The notes beneath the pieces were generated by a model. It had not been told where the DNA came from. It did no database searches and saw only the letters and a program-made list of their open reading frames with translations. A program made the position numbers and the translations under genes. Shown here one piece after another: positions 9,446 to 18,063 of a stretch of DNA of 64,000 bases (positions are counted from its first letter, which is position 1; each line of letters opens with the position of its first letter). The DNA comes from Pseudomonas chlororaphis subsp. piscium (GTDB taxonomy: Bacteria; Pseudomonadota; Gammaproteobacteria; Pseudomonadales; Pseudomonadaceae): the NCBI RefSeq assembly GCF_003850345.1, contig NZ_CP027707.1, positions 620,001 through 684,000 on the forward strand, written 5' to 3'.

Positions 9446-10984
9446 TCAGCGGCTGCGGTTGGTAAAGCTGTGCAGGGCCTTTTCGATGCACTGGGCGGTC
9501 TTGCCGAACGCCTGTACGGAGATTTCCGAGAAGGGTTGGCCGCCCTGGTCGGCGACGATCAGCATGATCACCCGGCCATTGCTGGGTACCGAGCGCATCA
9601 GCAAGTGCTCGCCACGAAACAGCGTGCGCAGGCTGGCGGGCAGGCGGGCGGAGAGCTGGGCGTTGTTGGTCGGCGTCAGGCGCACTTGCGCCGGGGCGTC
9701 CAGCAGTCGCTGCAATACGCTGCTCTGACTGATCGTCAACGTCAGGCTCGAGGCTGGCGCAGGCAGCCCGGCGATCTGATGCACCCGCAACTGGGTCCGC
9801 GTGCGGTCGACCATCAGCAGCATCACCCGGCGCATGCCGCACGCCACCAGGGCGTCGCGGGCAAAGGTGGTCAGGTGCATGGCATTGCTGAAACGGCTGG
9901 GTTCCACCAGCAATTCGCTGCACTGCTTGCGCCACTTGGTCAGGTCTTCGGTGGTTGGCGCGGCGACCGGGAGTTCACCACGATGCACGCGACGGGCCTC
10001 CCAGGGCCAGAGCAGTGCCTCGGCCGGGTGCCACAGGTCGGGCATGTGGTGATGCCGGGCACTCTGCGCGGCTTGCTGGTGCAGCTGTTGCTGCAGCTCA
10101 TCCATCGACATCTGCAGGTACAGGCTGGTCAGGTATTGCCAGCGCATGCAGTGCGGGCCGGTCCAGGACTCTTGCGCCGAGAGGGCCAGGGCGTTGGCCA
10201 GCAACACACTGTTGGCCGGTTGGTTCAGCCAGCGTTGCAGGGCCGGATCGGCATCCAGGCATTGCTGCTGGTGCAACGGGTGGGCGTTGTCCCGGGCGAT
10301 ATGCAGGGCCTTGACCAACTGGTCCTGCTCGTCGATCAGCAGGCGGTAGCCTTGCTGTACCCAGATCGGCAAGTGCCAGACCTCCACCAGGGCCTGGCCC
10401 AGCTGAAGCAGGCCGACGCCGAACAGTTGCTGCTCGACCTCCTGGACCGGCTCGGCCTTGTGGATGACACGCAGCTCCCACTCTTCGAGCAGTTTTGGAT
10501 AGGTCAGCGCCAAGGGCCACAGCGGCGAGAGAAATAGCAGGCTGCCCCAGTGAATGTCCTGCCAGAGCCTGGCCAGGCGCCCGGCGAAAAAGCCGTTGGC
10601 CTGTTGGGTCGCGTGCTGGCTGATCAGTTGCAACTGGCGCAGCCCGACCGGGATCTCCTGCTCGGGCTGGGCGGGCAGGCGGGCGAGCAATTCTTCGGTA
10701 CGCGCGAGGCCCAGGCGGTTGAGGGCGATCTCGAGGTTCTCGGCCGGCTCGCTCATACTGCCGTGGGTGTGGCGATTGGCTTCGCGGATCACGCTCAAGG
10801 CCAGCGCGGGGCTGTCCTGCATCAGGTCGGCAATGTCGCGCAACGAGCTGCGATTGTCCCTGATGGCTTTGCAGACCCGGTCGTGGCTGGCTTGCGGCAC
10901 CGGCAGGTGGACCGCGTCAAGCAGCTTTATCCAGGATTCGAGGGAGTGGGGAGCGGTAGTTGGGACTGTCGTTTCATTAGACAT
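9446..10984 (-). CDS. HDOD domain protein
   Basis: A 512-residue cytoplasmic protein with an N-terminal HDOD module (about residues 15-230), seen in segments such as LLDAVHLPVPQASHDRVCKAI and SPALALSVIREANRH. The C-terminal half (about 345-505) has a GAF-like pattern. HDOD proteins are usually non-catalytic signalling scaffolds. The ATG at 10984 is preferred to a TTG 12 bases upstream, although no strong ribosome-binding sequence is seen. It diverges from motA, which hints at, but does not prove, a link to motility control. The specific function is unknown. Confidence 0.75.
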   Translation of the reverse strand: MSNETTVPTTAPHSLESWIKLLDAVHLPVPQASHDRVCKAIRDNRSSLRDIADLMQDSPALALSVIREANRHTHGSMSEPAENLEIALNRLGLARTEELLARLPAQPEQEIPVGLRQLQLISQHATQQANGFFAGRLARLWQDIHWGSLLFLSPLWPLALTYPKLLEEWELRVIHKAEPVQEVEQQLFGVGLLQLGQALVEVWHLPIWVQQGYRLLIDEQDQLVKALHIARDNAHPLHQQQCLDADPALQRWLNQPANSVLLANALALSAQESWTGPHCMRWQYLTSLYLQMSMDELQQQLHQQAAQSARHHHMPDLWHPAEALLWPWEARRVHRGELPVAAPTTEDLTKWRKQCSELLVEPSRFSNAMHLTTFARDALVACGMRRVMLLMVDRTRTQLRVHQIAGLPAPASSLTLTISQSSVLQRLLDAPAQVRLTPTNNAQLSARLPASLRTLFRGEHLLMRSVPSNGRVIMLIVADQGGQPFSEISVQAFGKTAQCIEKALHSFTNRSR

Positions 10985-11055
10985 GGCTGGGCGCAATCAT
11001 CGTCTGCTGTAAACACGCCCAGAGCGGGCCAAACTGGCTTTTCGCCTTAACGGCC

Positions 11056-11082
11056 TATAGTCTGGCGCAGTTTTGCCGATAA
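11056..11082 (+). promoter_or_regulatory. FliA (sigma-28) promoter of motAB
   Basis: The sequence TATAGTCT, an 11-bp spacer, then GCCGATAA fits the flagellar sigma-28 consensus TAAAGTTT-N11-GCCGATAA. The -10 is exact, six of eight -35 positions match, and the spacing is exact. It lies 68 bp upstream of the motA ATG. Confidence 0.85.
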
Positions 11083-11150
11083 GTAGAAGAAGAGTTTTAA
11101 GAACTTCCGAATATGACCTTGAACCCGACTCAGTAAGTACCTTCCTACCT

Positions 11151-12002
11151 ATGGCTAAAATTATCGGCATCATCGTCGTGTTCGCGAGCGTGCTCGGCGG
11201 ATACGTGCTTTCTCACGGCAAGATTGCCGCCCTGATCCAGCCTTTCGAGGTTCTGATTATCGGTGGCGCCGCGCTGGGGGCGTTCCTGCAGGCGAACCCC
11301 GGCTACATGACCATGCACGTGCTCAAGAAGTCCTTGGGGATGTTCGGTTCGCGTTTTTCCCAGACCTTCTACCTGGAAGTGCTGGGGCTGATCTACGAGA
11401 TCCTCAACAAGAGCCGCCGCGAAGGCATGATGGCGATCGAGGGCGATATCGAAGATGCCGCCGCCAGCCCGATTTTCGCCAAGTACCCATCCGTACTCAA
11501 AGACGAGCGCATGACCGCGTTCATCTGTGACTACCTGCGCATCATGTCCTCCGGCAACATGGCTCCCCACGAGCTGGAAGGCCTGTTCGACATGGAGCTG
11601 TTCAGCCTCAAGGAAGACCTCGAGCATCCGTCCCATGCGGTCAACGGCATCGCCGACGGCATGCCGGGTTTCGGTATCGTCGCGGCGGTACTGGGTATCG
11701 TGGTGACAATGGCGTCCCTGGGCGATGGCGACCAGAAGTCCATCGGCCTGCACGTAGGTGCGGCGCTGGTCGGTACCTTCTTCGGTATTCTCGCGGCCTA
11801 CGGCTTCTTCGGCCCGCTGGCCCATTCCCTGGCGCACGACGCCAAGGAAGAGCTGAACGTCTATGAAGCCATCAAGGCCTCCCTGGTGGCCTCGGCTTCC
11901 GGCATGCCGCCATCGCTGGCCGTGGAGTTCGGGCGCAAGGTGCTGTACCCGGCGCACCGTCCGAGCTTCGCCGAGCTGGAACAAGCGGTTCGCGGTCGCT
12001 AA
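11151..12002 (+). CDS. motA: Flagellar motor stator protein MotA
   Basis: A 283-residue inner-membrane stator subunit with four transmembrane segments: two near the N-terminus (IIGIIVVFASVLGGYVLS and FEVLIIGGAALGAFL) and two near residues 175-230 (GIVAAVLGIVVTMASL and HVGAALVGTFFGILAAYGFF). The large cytoplasmic loop between them carries the charged residues that contact the FliG rotor protein. The ATG at 11151 begins MAKIIGI, the usual N-terminus. It is followed 3 bp later by motB, and the two form the proton-driven stator. Confidence 0.97.
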   Translation: MAKIIGIIVVFASVLGGYVLSHGKIAALIQPFEVLIIGGAALGAFLQANPGYMTMHVLKKSLGMFGSRFSQTFYLEVLGLIYEILNKSRREGMMAIEGDIEDAAASPIFAKYPSVLKDERMTAFICDYLRIMSSGNMAPHELEGLFDMELFSLKEDLEHPSHAVNGIADGMPGFGIVAAVLGIVVTMASLGDGDQKSIGLHVGAALVGTFFGILAAYGFFGPLAHSLAHDAKEELNVYEAIKASLVASASGMPPSLAVEFGRKVLYPAHRPSFAELEQAVRGR

Positions 12003-12005
12003 GCC

Positions 12006-13046
12006 ATGGAAAACAATCAGCCGATTATCATCAAGCGCGTCAAGCGCTTTGCCGGCGGGCATCACGGCGGGGCGTGGAAGATCGCTTTCGCCGACTTCGC
12101 CACGGCGATGATGGCGTTCTTCCTGGTGCTGTGGCTGTTGTCCACCGCCACCCCGGAACAGAAGATCGCCATCGCCGGTTACTTCAAGGACCCGATCGGC
12201 TTCTCGGAAAGCGGCACGCCCTACATCATCGACCTGGGCGGTTCTCCCGAGCTGGCACCGGAAAATACGCTCAACCCCGAGATCAAGTCGCAGCCGCAGC
12301 CGGACAAGGTTACGGTCGACACCGATCAGGTCGAGAGCATGGCCGAGCAGGTTGAAAGAGAGCGTCTGGAACTGTTGCTGCAGGAGTTGCAGAACAAGGT
12401 CGAAGAAAACCCGCAGTTGCAGAAGTTCAAGGACCAGATCCTGTTCGAGATCACTCCGGACGGCCTGCGTATCCAAATCATCGATTCGGAAAACCGGCCG
12501 ATGTTCGACTCCGGCAGTGCGCGTCTGAAGCCGTACTTCGAGGACATCCTGCTGGCCATGGCCGACACCATCAAGGCGGTGCCGAACAAGATCAGCATCA
12601 GCGGTCACACCGATGCCAAGCCTTACGCGGGCACTGGCGATTTCGGCAACTGGGAGCTTTCGGCCAACCGTGCCAACGCCGCGCGTCGGGCGCTGGTGGC
12701 GGGCAGCTATCCGGACGGTCAGGTGGCTCGTGTGGTGGGTTATGCCTCGTCGTCGCTGTTCGATCGCAAGGATCCGTTCAATCCGATCAACCGGCGTATC
12801 GACATCGTAGTGCTGACCAAGAAGGCCCAGCGCGCGATCGAAGGTGAAGTCGCTCCCGAGGCTCCGGCGCCAACCCAGGGCCAGGGCGCCCCGGGTGAAG
12901 TGCCGGTCGATCCGAACGCCTTGCCGCCGGAGCAGGAGCCTTTGCCGGCCCATGAGCTGCGCGAGCGCCTGAATATCTTCGACGACGCTGCACCGAAGAC
13001 CGAAGGTGCGGCTGCACCCGCAGCTACGCCTCCCGCTGCGCGGTGA
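12006..13046 (+). CDS. motB: Flagellar motor protein MotB
   Basis: A 346-residue stator partner of MotA. One transmembrane helix at about residues 28-48 contains the proton-accepting Asp30 in FADFATAMMAFF. The periplasmic part has an OmpA-like peptidoglycan-binding domain at about 150-275 (SISGHTDAKPY, NWELSANRANAARRAL) and a Pro/Ala-rich tail. The tail is longer than in E. coli MotB, as is common in pseudomonads. It lies 3 bp after motA in one operon. Confidence 0.97.
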   Translation: MENNQPIIIKRVKRFAGGHHGGAWKIAFADFATAMMAFFLVLWLLSTATPEQKIAIAGYFKDPIGFSESGTPYIIDLGGSPELAPENTLNPEIKSQPQPDKVTVDTDQVESMAEQVERERLELLLQELQNKVEENPQLQKFKDQILFEITPDGLRIQIIDSENRPMFDSGSARLKPYFEDILLAMADTIKAVPNKISISGHTDAKPYAGTGDFGNWELSANRANAARRALVAGSYPDGQVARVVGYASSSLFDRKDPFNPINRRIDIVVLTKKAQRAIEGEVAPEAPAPTQGQGAPGEVPVDPNALPPEQEPLPAHELRERLNIFDDAAPKTEGAAAPAATPPAAR

Positions 13047-13081
13047 TGGGTAACAGCAGGTTCTGTTAAAGAGTGCTTGAT

Positions 13082-13113
13082 AAAAAAGGCCGCGATCATC
13101 GCGGCCTTTTTTG
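13082..13113. terminator. Bidirectional terminator between motB and rsgA
   Basis: AAAAAA, then GGCCGCGATCATCGCGGCC, then TTTTTTG: a strong hairpin between convergent genes. Confidence 0.9.
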
Positions 13114-13133
13114 TTTCTGCGTGGTGCTACCTA

Positions 13134-14165
13134 TTAATAGCTGCTGTCCGGCAGGCTGGCGATGATCGAGCGATAGCTGTTCATCCGTTGCTGCTGGATC
13201 CGGCCGTCTTCCAGGGCCTTGAGCAGGGCGCAGCCCGGTTCGCGGTCATGCTTGCAGTCGCGGAAGCGGCAGGTGCCCAACAGGTCGTTGAACTCGATGA
13301 AACCCGCTTCGACATCGGCGCGGCTGACGTGGCCCAGGCCGAATTCGCGAATCCCCGGGGAGTCGATCAGTTCACCGCCGCCCGGGAAGTGGAACAGGCG
13401 CGCGGTGGTGGTGGTGTGGGTGCCCTGGCCGGACAGTTCCGACAAGGGCCCGACGCGGGTTTCGACGTCCGGCAGCAGGCTGTTCACCAGCGACGACTTG
13501 CCCACGCCAGACTGGCCGACGAACACGCTGATCCGCCCGTCCAGCTGCGCTTGCAGCTGTTCCATGCCATTGCCGTGGTGGGCCGAGACTTCCAGCACCG
13601 GATAGCCTAGTTGCCGATAGACCGCCAACAGGGCGTTCAGGGCAGGGGCGTTCTGCTCGTCGATCAGGTCGAACTTGTTGAGCAGCAGCAGCGGGCGGAT
13701 GCCGGCATGTTCGGCCGCTACCAGGTAACGGTCGATCAGGTTGGCATGGGGCTCGGGCAGCGGGGCGAAGACGATCACGATCATGTCGACGTTGGCAGCG
13801 ACCGGCTTGAGCTGGCCGCGGCTGTCCGGACGGCAGAGTTCGGTGTGGCGCGGCAGTTGCGCGACGATCACGCCGATGCCCTGGTTGCCCGGGCGCCAGA
13901 CCACCTGATCGCCGGTCACCAGCGCCGGCAGGTTGGCGCGCAAGTGGCAGCGGAACACCTGGCCGGCCAGTTCGCCCTCGCGCGCCTCGACCTCGACCTG
14001 CACGCCGAAGTGAGCGATCACCAGGCCGGTCTGTTCGGGGCCGAGATCGCCGCCTTCCAGTGCTTCCACGGCAGAGGATTCACGTTTGGCGGCGCGGGCG
14101 GCGCGTTCGCCTTGAATCTTTTCGATGCGCCAGTTTTGGCGACGATTGAGCTGGCGTTTGGCCAT
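13134..14165 (-). CDS. rsgA: Small ribosomal subunit biogenesis GTPase RsgA
   Basis: A 343-residue circularly permuted GTPase that assists late maturation of the 30S subunit. An OB-fold N-terminal region is followed by the G4 motif NKFD (163-166) before the P-loop GQSGVGKSS (217-225), which is the permuted order. A C-terminal zinc-binding segment reads [14 protein letters not shown]. The first 30 residues are very basic. It is encoded divergently from orn. Confidence 0.97.
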   Translation of the reverse strand: MAKRQLNRRQNWRIEKIQGERAARAAKRESSAVEALEGGDLGPEQTGLVIAHFGVQVEVEAREGELAGQVFRCHLRANLPALVTGDQVVWRPGNQGIGVIVAQLPRHTELCRPDSRGQLKPVAANVDMIVIVFAPLPEPHANLIDRYLVAAEHAGIRPLLLLNKFDLIDEQNAPALNALLAVYRQLGYPVLEVSAHHGNGMEQLQAQLDGRISVFVGQSGVGKSSLVNSLLPDVETRVGPLSELSGQGTHTTTTARLFHFPGGGELIDSPGIREFGLGHVSRADVEAGFIEFNDLLGTCRFRDCKHDREPGCALLKALEDGRIQQQRMNSYRSIIASLPDSSY

Positions 14166-14272
14166 TGGTGTTCCGTGTCGAGAATGCGGCGGTTAGGTAA
14201 AACGGCCGCGAGTTTAGCACGCCAGCAGGTCCCTCTAGGCTAAACTGCGCAACTACGCCGAGGAGCCCACAC

Positions 14273-14815
14273 ATGCAAAACCCGCAGAATCTGATCTGGA
14301 TCGATCTGGAAATGACCGGTCTGAACCCTGATACCGACGTCATCATCGAGATGGCGACCATCGTCACCGATAGCAATCTCAATACCTTGGCTGAAGGCCC
14401 GGTCATCGCCATCCACCAGAGCGATGAAATTCTCGCCGGCATGGATGAGTGGAACACCCGTCAGCATGGCGGTTCTGGGCTGACCCAGCGCGTGCGTGAA
14501 AGCCGCATCAGCATGGCTGAAGCCGAAGCGCAGACCATCGCTTTCCTGGAACAGTGGGTGCCCAAGGGCAAGTCGCCGATCTGTGGCAACAGCATCTGCC
14601 AGGATCGCCGCTTCCTGTATCGCCATATGAAGGCGCTGGAAAGCTACTTCCACTACCGCAACCTTGACGTTTCCACCCTCAAGGAACTGGCGGCCCGCTG
14701 GGCGCCGGACGTGCGCGACAGCTTCAAGAAAGGCGGCACCCACCTGGCCTTGGACGACATCCGCGAGTCCATCGCCGAGCTGCAGCATTACCGCAAGCAC
14801 TTCATCAAGCTCTGA
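14273..14815 (+). CDS. orn: Oligoribonuclease
   Basis: A 180-residue DEDDh 3'-5' exoribonuclease that degrades very short RNAs and, in Pseudomonas, the linear dinucleotide pGpG made during cyclic-di-GMP breakdown. The first metal-binding motif is WIDLEMTG (Asp11, Glu13) and the last is [10 protein letters not shown]. The ATG lies 9 bases after GAGG. A REPIN follows the stop codon. Confidence 0.98.
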   Translation: MQNPQNLIWIDLEMTGLNPDTDVIIEMATIVTDSNLNTLAEGPVIAIHQSDEILAGMDEWNTRQHGGSGLTQRVRESRISMAEAEAQTIAFLEQWVPKGKSPICGNSICQDRRFLYRHMKALESYFHYRNLDVSTLKELAARWAPDVRDSFKKGGTHLALDDIRESIAELQHYRKHFIKL

Positions 14816-14832
14816 TGGTTTGGCGTTGAATT

Positions 14833-14898
14833 CATCGCGGGCAAGCCTCGCTCTTACAAGTCCGAGTGATCCGTAGGAGCGAGGCTTGCCCGCGATAG
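14833..14898. repeat. REPIN: paired REP elements
   Basis: Inverted copies of ATCGCGGGCAAGCCTCGCTC and its complement, about 20 bp apart. It may also act as a hairpin stabilising the 3' end of the orn transcript. Confidence 0.9.
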
Positions 14899-14993
14899 CT
14901 CGCGCCGGAGTCTCCAGCAATTCCAGCTGGCGCCCCCTTTTGGTGCCAGCAGCAACTGAGTAGACTGCGCGCCTTCCTGTAAGGACCGCCATC

Positions 14994-15605
14994 ATGCTGC
15001 TGATGCTTTACCTGATTGCCATTACCGCCGAAGCCATGACTGGCGCCTTGTCTGCCGGTCGTCGCGGCATGGACTGGTTCGGGGTGGTGTTGATCGCTTG
15101 CGTCACGGCCCTGGGCGGCGGTTCGGTGCGTGACGTGTTGCTGGGGCATTACCCGCTGACCTGGGTCAAGCACCCGGAATACCTGGTGCTGACCTCGGTC
15201 GCGGCCCTGGTGACCATCTTTATCGCGCCCTTGATGCGCCATCTGCGTTCGCTGTTCCTGGTGCTCGACGCCGTGGGGCTGGTGGCTTTCACCCTGATCG
15301 GTTGCATGACCGCCCTGGAAATGGGCCACGGCATGGTGGTGGCATCGGTCAGCGGGGTGATTACCGGGGTGTTCGGCGGCATCCTGCGGGACATCTTCTG
15401 CAACGATATTCCGTTGATCTTCCGTCGCGAGCTGTATGCCAGCGTCTCGTTCGCCGCGGCCTGGTGCTACATGCTCTGCATCTATCTGCAATTGCCCGGC
15501 GAGCAGTCGATCCTGATCACCCTGTTCGGTGGTTTCCTACTGCGTCTGCTGGCGATCCGCTTTCACTGGGAAATGCCCAAGTTCGTCTACAACGACGAGC
15601 AGTGA
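14994..15605 (+). CDS. Trimeric intracellular cation channel (TRIC/UPF0126) family membrane protein
   Basis: A 203-residue protein with about seven hydrophobic segments. Two related halves each carry the family signature, GGGSVRDVLLG in the first half and GGILRDIFCN in the second, as expected for the internally duplicated YadS/YicG-type fold. Family members form homotrimeric cation channels, but the physiological ion and role in Pseudomonas are not settled. The 3' end overlaps the 3' end of convergent queG by 19 bp. Confidence 0.85.
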   Translation: MLLMLYLIAITAEAMTGALSAGRRGMDWFGVVLIACVTALGGGSVRDVLLGHYPLTWVKHPEYLVLTSVAALVTIFIAPLMRHLRSLFLVLDAVGLVAFTLIGCMTALEMGHGMVVASVSGVITGVFGGILRDIFCNDIPLIFRRELYASVSFAAAWCYMLCIYLQLPGEQSILITLFGGFLLRLLAIRFHWEMPKFVYNDEQ

Positions 15606-16666
15606 CGGCTGGCATGCTGCTTCAGCGCCCATTCCACGTGTTCGCGCACCAGTTCTGACGGGTAGTCCCGACGGGCCTTCAGGGCTTCCAGCACCGGAAT
15701 GCTCGACGGCGCGTTGCCCAGCCCTACCGCCAGATTGCGCAGCCAGCGCTCGTAGCCGGCGCGGCGTAGCGGCGAGCCTTCGGTGCTGCTGAGAAATTTG
15801 TCCTCGTCCCACATGAAGAGTTCGGCCAGCTCGGCATTGTCGAGATTGTGGCGCGGCTTGAAGTCGCCTTCGCCGGAAGGGCGGGCGAAGCGGTTCCACG
15901 GGCAGACGATCTGGCAGTCGTCGCAGCCGAACACCCGATTGCCGATCAGTGGGCGCAGGTCCTCGGGAATGGCGTTTTTCAGTTCGATGGTCAGGTACGA
16001 AATGCAGCGCCGGGCGTCCAGTACATAAGGGCCGACGAAGGCATTGGTCGGGCAGATGTCCAGGCACGCCGTGCAGCGGCCGCAATGCTCGCTGGCGTGG
16101 GGTTCGTCCACCGGCAATGGCAGGTCGACGAACAGTTCGCTGAGGAAGAAGTAACTGCCAGCCTTGCGGTTGAGTACCAGGGTGTTCTTGCCGATCCAGC
16201 CGAGCCCGGCCTGTTCGGCGATGGCTTTTTCCAGCACCGGGGCGCTATCGACGAAGGCGCGATAGCCGAACGGGCCGATTTCCTTCTGGATGCGCTCGGC
16301 CAGTTGCTGCACGCGCTTGCGGATCAGCTTGTGATAATCGCGGCCCAGGGCGTAGCGCGAGACATAGGCTTTTTCCGGCTGGGCCAGGCGTTGCGCCATC
16401 TGGGTATCGCCGGGCAGGTAATCCATGCGCAGGGACACCACGCGCAGAGTGCCGGGCACCAGCTCGTCCGGATGGGAGCGTTTGCTGCCGTGGGCGCCCA
16501 TGTAGTCCATCTCGCCGTGGTAGCCCGCTTCGAGCCAGCGCTCCAGGTGCTGTTCATGCTCGGCCAGGTCCAGGCCGCTGATGCCGACTTGCTGAAAGCC
16601 CAGCTCGCGGCCCCAATCCTTGATCGATTGGGCGAGGGCGGGCAGATCGGTGGTAATGGCAGGCAT
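15587..16666 (-). CDS. queG: Epoxyqueuosine reductase
   Basis: A 359-residue cobalamin-dependent enzyme catalysing the last step of queuosine tRNA modification. Two ferredoxin-like [4Fe-4S] clusters are visible: CGRCTACLDICP (Cys195, 198, 201, 205) and CDDCQIVCPWN. The ATG at 16666 (MPAITTDL) gives the usual family length; an upstream start would run into the divergent gene. The C-terminus overlaps the convergent TRIC-family gene by 19 bp. Confidence 0.95.
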   Translation of the reverse strand: MPAITTDLPALAQSIKDWGRELGFQQVGISGLDLAEHEQHLERWLEAGYHGEMDYMGAHGSKRSHPDELVPGTLRVVSLRMDYLPGDTQMAQRLAQPEKAYVSRYALGRDYHKLIRKRVQQLAERIQKEIGPFGYRAFVDSAPVLEKAIAEQAGLGWIGKNTLVLNRKAGSYFFLSELFVDLPLPVDEPHASEHCGRCTACLDICPTNAFVGPYVLDARRCISYLTIELKNAIPEDLRPLIGNRVFGCDDCQIVCPWNRFARPSGEGDFKPRHNLDNAELAELFMWDEDKFLSSTEGSPLRRAGYERWLRNLAVGLGNAPSSIPVLEALKARRDYPSELVREHVEWALKQHASRHCSSL

Positions 16667-16729
16667 GAGGCGAGAGAAACCGGGGCTGAGGTGCGTATAA
16701 TTCTGCCAGACATCGGAGCCCGAAGACGC

Positions 16730-17590
16730 ATGCCGCAGACAAAACACCCTTTACCCGACATTCAGTTGCTGACGCCCGGCACATTGCCGCGGCTGGCCGC
16801 CCGTTCGCCAAGCGCCCATAAAGGCCAGTTCGGGCACCTGTTGCTGATCGGCGGCGATCGCGGGTTTGGCGGTGCGGCGCTGCTCTGCGCTGAGAGTGCC
16901 TTGCGCAGCGGTGCCGGGATGGTGTCTCTGGCGACGCGCAGCGAGCACGTTGTGGCCGCTCTGGCGCGGATCCCGGAGGTCATGGCCTTGGGCACGGACT
17001 CGGCCAACCAGTTGATGGGCTTGCTGGAGCAGGCCTCGATCATCGTGGCCGGGCCCGGGCTGGGCCAGGCGGCCTGGGGGCACAGCCTTTTATCTGCCGC
17101 CGCCAATGCGCCACGACCCCAGGTCTGGGACGCCGACGCGCTCAATCTGCTGGCCAAGGGCGGTTTGACCTTGCCGCCAGGTAGCGTGATCACCCCGCAT
17201 CCGGGGGAGGCTGCGCGGCTGCTGGGGATTTCCACCGCGCAGGTGCAGGAGGATCGCCCGGCCGCAGCTCGGGCGCTGAGCAAAAAATACACAGCTGTCG
17301 CCATCCTGAAGGGCGCAGGAAGCCTGGTTGCCAGCCCTGACGGCCGTCTGGCTCGTTGCGACCGGGGGCATCCGGCCATGGCCTCGGCGGGGCTGGGGGA
17401 TGTGCTGGCCGGTCTGGTCGGGGCCCTGCTGGCCCAGGGGATGCCGGCGTTCGATAGCGCTTGCCTGGCGGTCTGGCTGCATGCCGTCGCGGGCGAGCAT
17501 CAAGGTAAATTGGGCCGGGGGCTGGCGGCCAGCGATCTGATTCCGGCCATTCGTCAGTTGCTGGAGGAGCAAGCACCGTGTCTGAAATAA
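16730..17590 (+). CDS. nnrD: ADP-dependent NAD(P)H-hydrate dehydratase (single-domain)
   Basis: A 286-residue metabolite-repair enzyme restoring NAD(P)H from its hydrate. The ribokinase-like dehydratase domain is complete (HKGQFGHLLLIGGDRGFGGA, VWDADALNLLA, TPHPGEAARLL, AMASAGLGDVLAGLVG). The N-terminal epimerase domain, fused in E. coli Nnr (YjeF), is absent, so the epimerase must come from another gene. The ATG at 16730 sits 63 bp from divergent queG. The 3' end overlaps tsaE by 13 bp. The tsaE-amiB-mutL-miaA-hfq genes follow as one block. Confidence 0.9.
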   Translation: MPQTKHPLPDIQLLTPGTLPRLAARSPSAHKGQFGHLLLIGGDRGFGGAALLCAESALRSGAGMVSLATRSEHVVAALARIPEVMALGTDSANQLMGLLEQASIIVAGPGLGQAAWGHSLLSAAANAPRPQVWDADALNLLAKGGLTLPPGSVITPHPGEAARLLGISTAQVQEDRPAAARALSKKYTAVAILKGAGSLVASPDGRLARCDRGHPAMASAGLGDVLAGLVGALLAQGMPAFDSACLAVWLHAVAGEHQGKLGRGLAASDLIPAIRQLLEEQAPCLK

Positions 17591-18048
17591 CCCTGTATCT
17601 GGCAGACGAAGACGCCATGATCGCCTTTGGCGCGCGCCTAGCACAGATCACTCAAGGGCTGGGCGTGATCTTTCTGGAAGGCGATCTGGGAGCGGGGAAA
17701 ACCACGCTGTCCCGGGGCCTCATCCGTGGCCTGGGACATGCCGGCGCGGTGAAAAGCCCGACCTTTACCCTGGTCGAGCCCTACGAGATCGGCGATGTGC
17801 GGGCCTTTCACTTCGATCTTTATCGCCTGGTCGATCCTGAGGAGCTGGAGTTTCTCGGCATCCGCGATTACTTCGAGGGTGATGCACTGTGTCTGATCGA
17901 GTGGCCCCAGCGTGGTGCGGGGTTTTTGCCAAAGCCGGACCTGACCATTACCATTAGCCCGCATAACAGCGGGCGTTCCCTGCATTTGTTGTCTCAAGGC
18001 TCGCGTGGCGAGGCCTGGTGTGCCGCTTTGGCGTTGGAATTCAAATAA
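17578..18048 (+). CDS. tsaE: tRNA threonylcarbamoyladenosine biosynthesis ATPase TsaE
   Basis: A 156-residue P-loop ATPase that works with TsaB and TsaD to make t6A37 on ANN-decoding tRNAs. Walker A is GDLGAGKTT (residues 35-43). The motif SPTFTLVEPYE and the acidic HFDLYRLVDPEELEFLGIRDYF are typical of the family. The start is GTG at 17578 inside the previous gene, with GGAGGA upstream. The gene ends just before amiB. Confidence 0.96.
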   Translation: MSEITLYLADEDAMIAFGARLAQITQGLGVIFLEGDLGAGKTTLSRGLIRGLGHAGAVKSPTFTLVEPYEIGDVRAFHFDLYRLVDPEELEFLGIRDYFEGDALCLIEWPQRGAGFLPKPDLTITISPHNSGRSLHLLSQGSRGEAWCAALALEFK

Positions 18049-18063
18049 TTGATGGGGTTAGGT

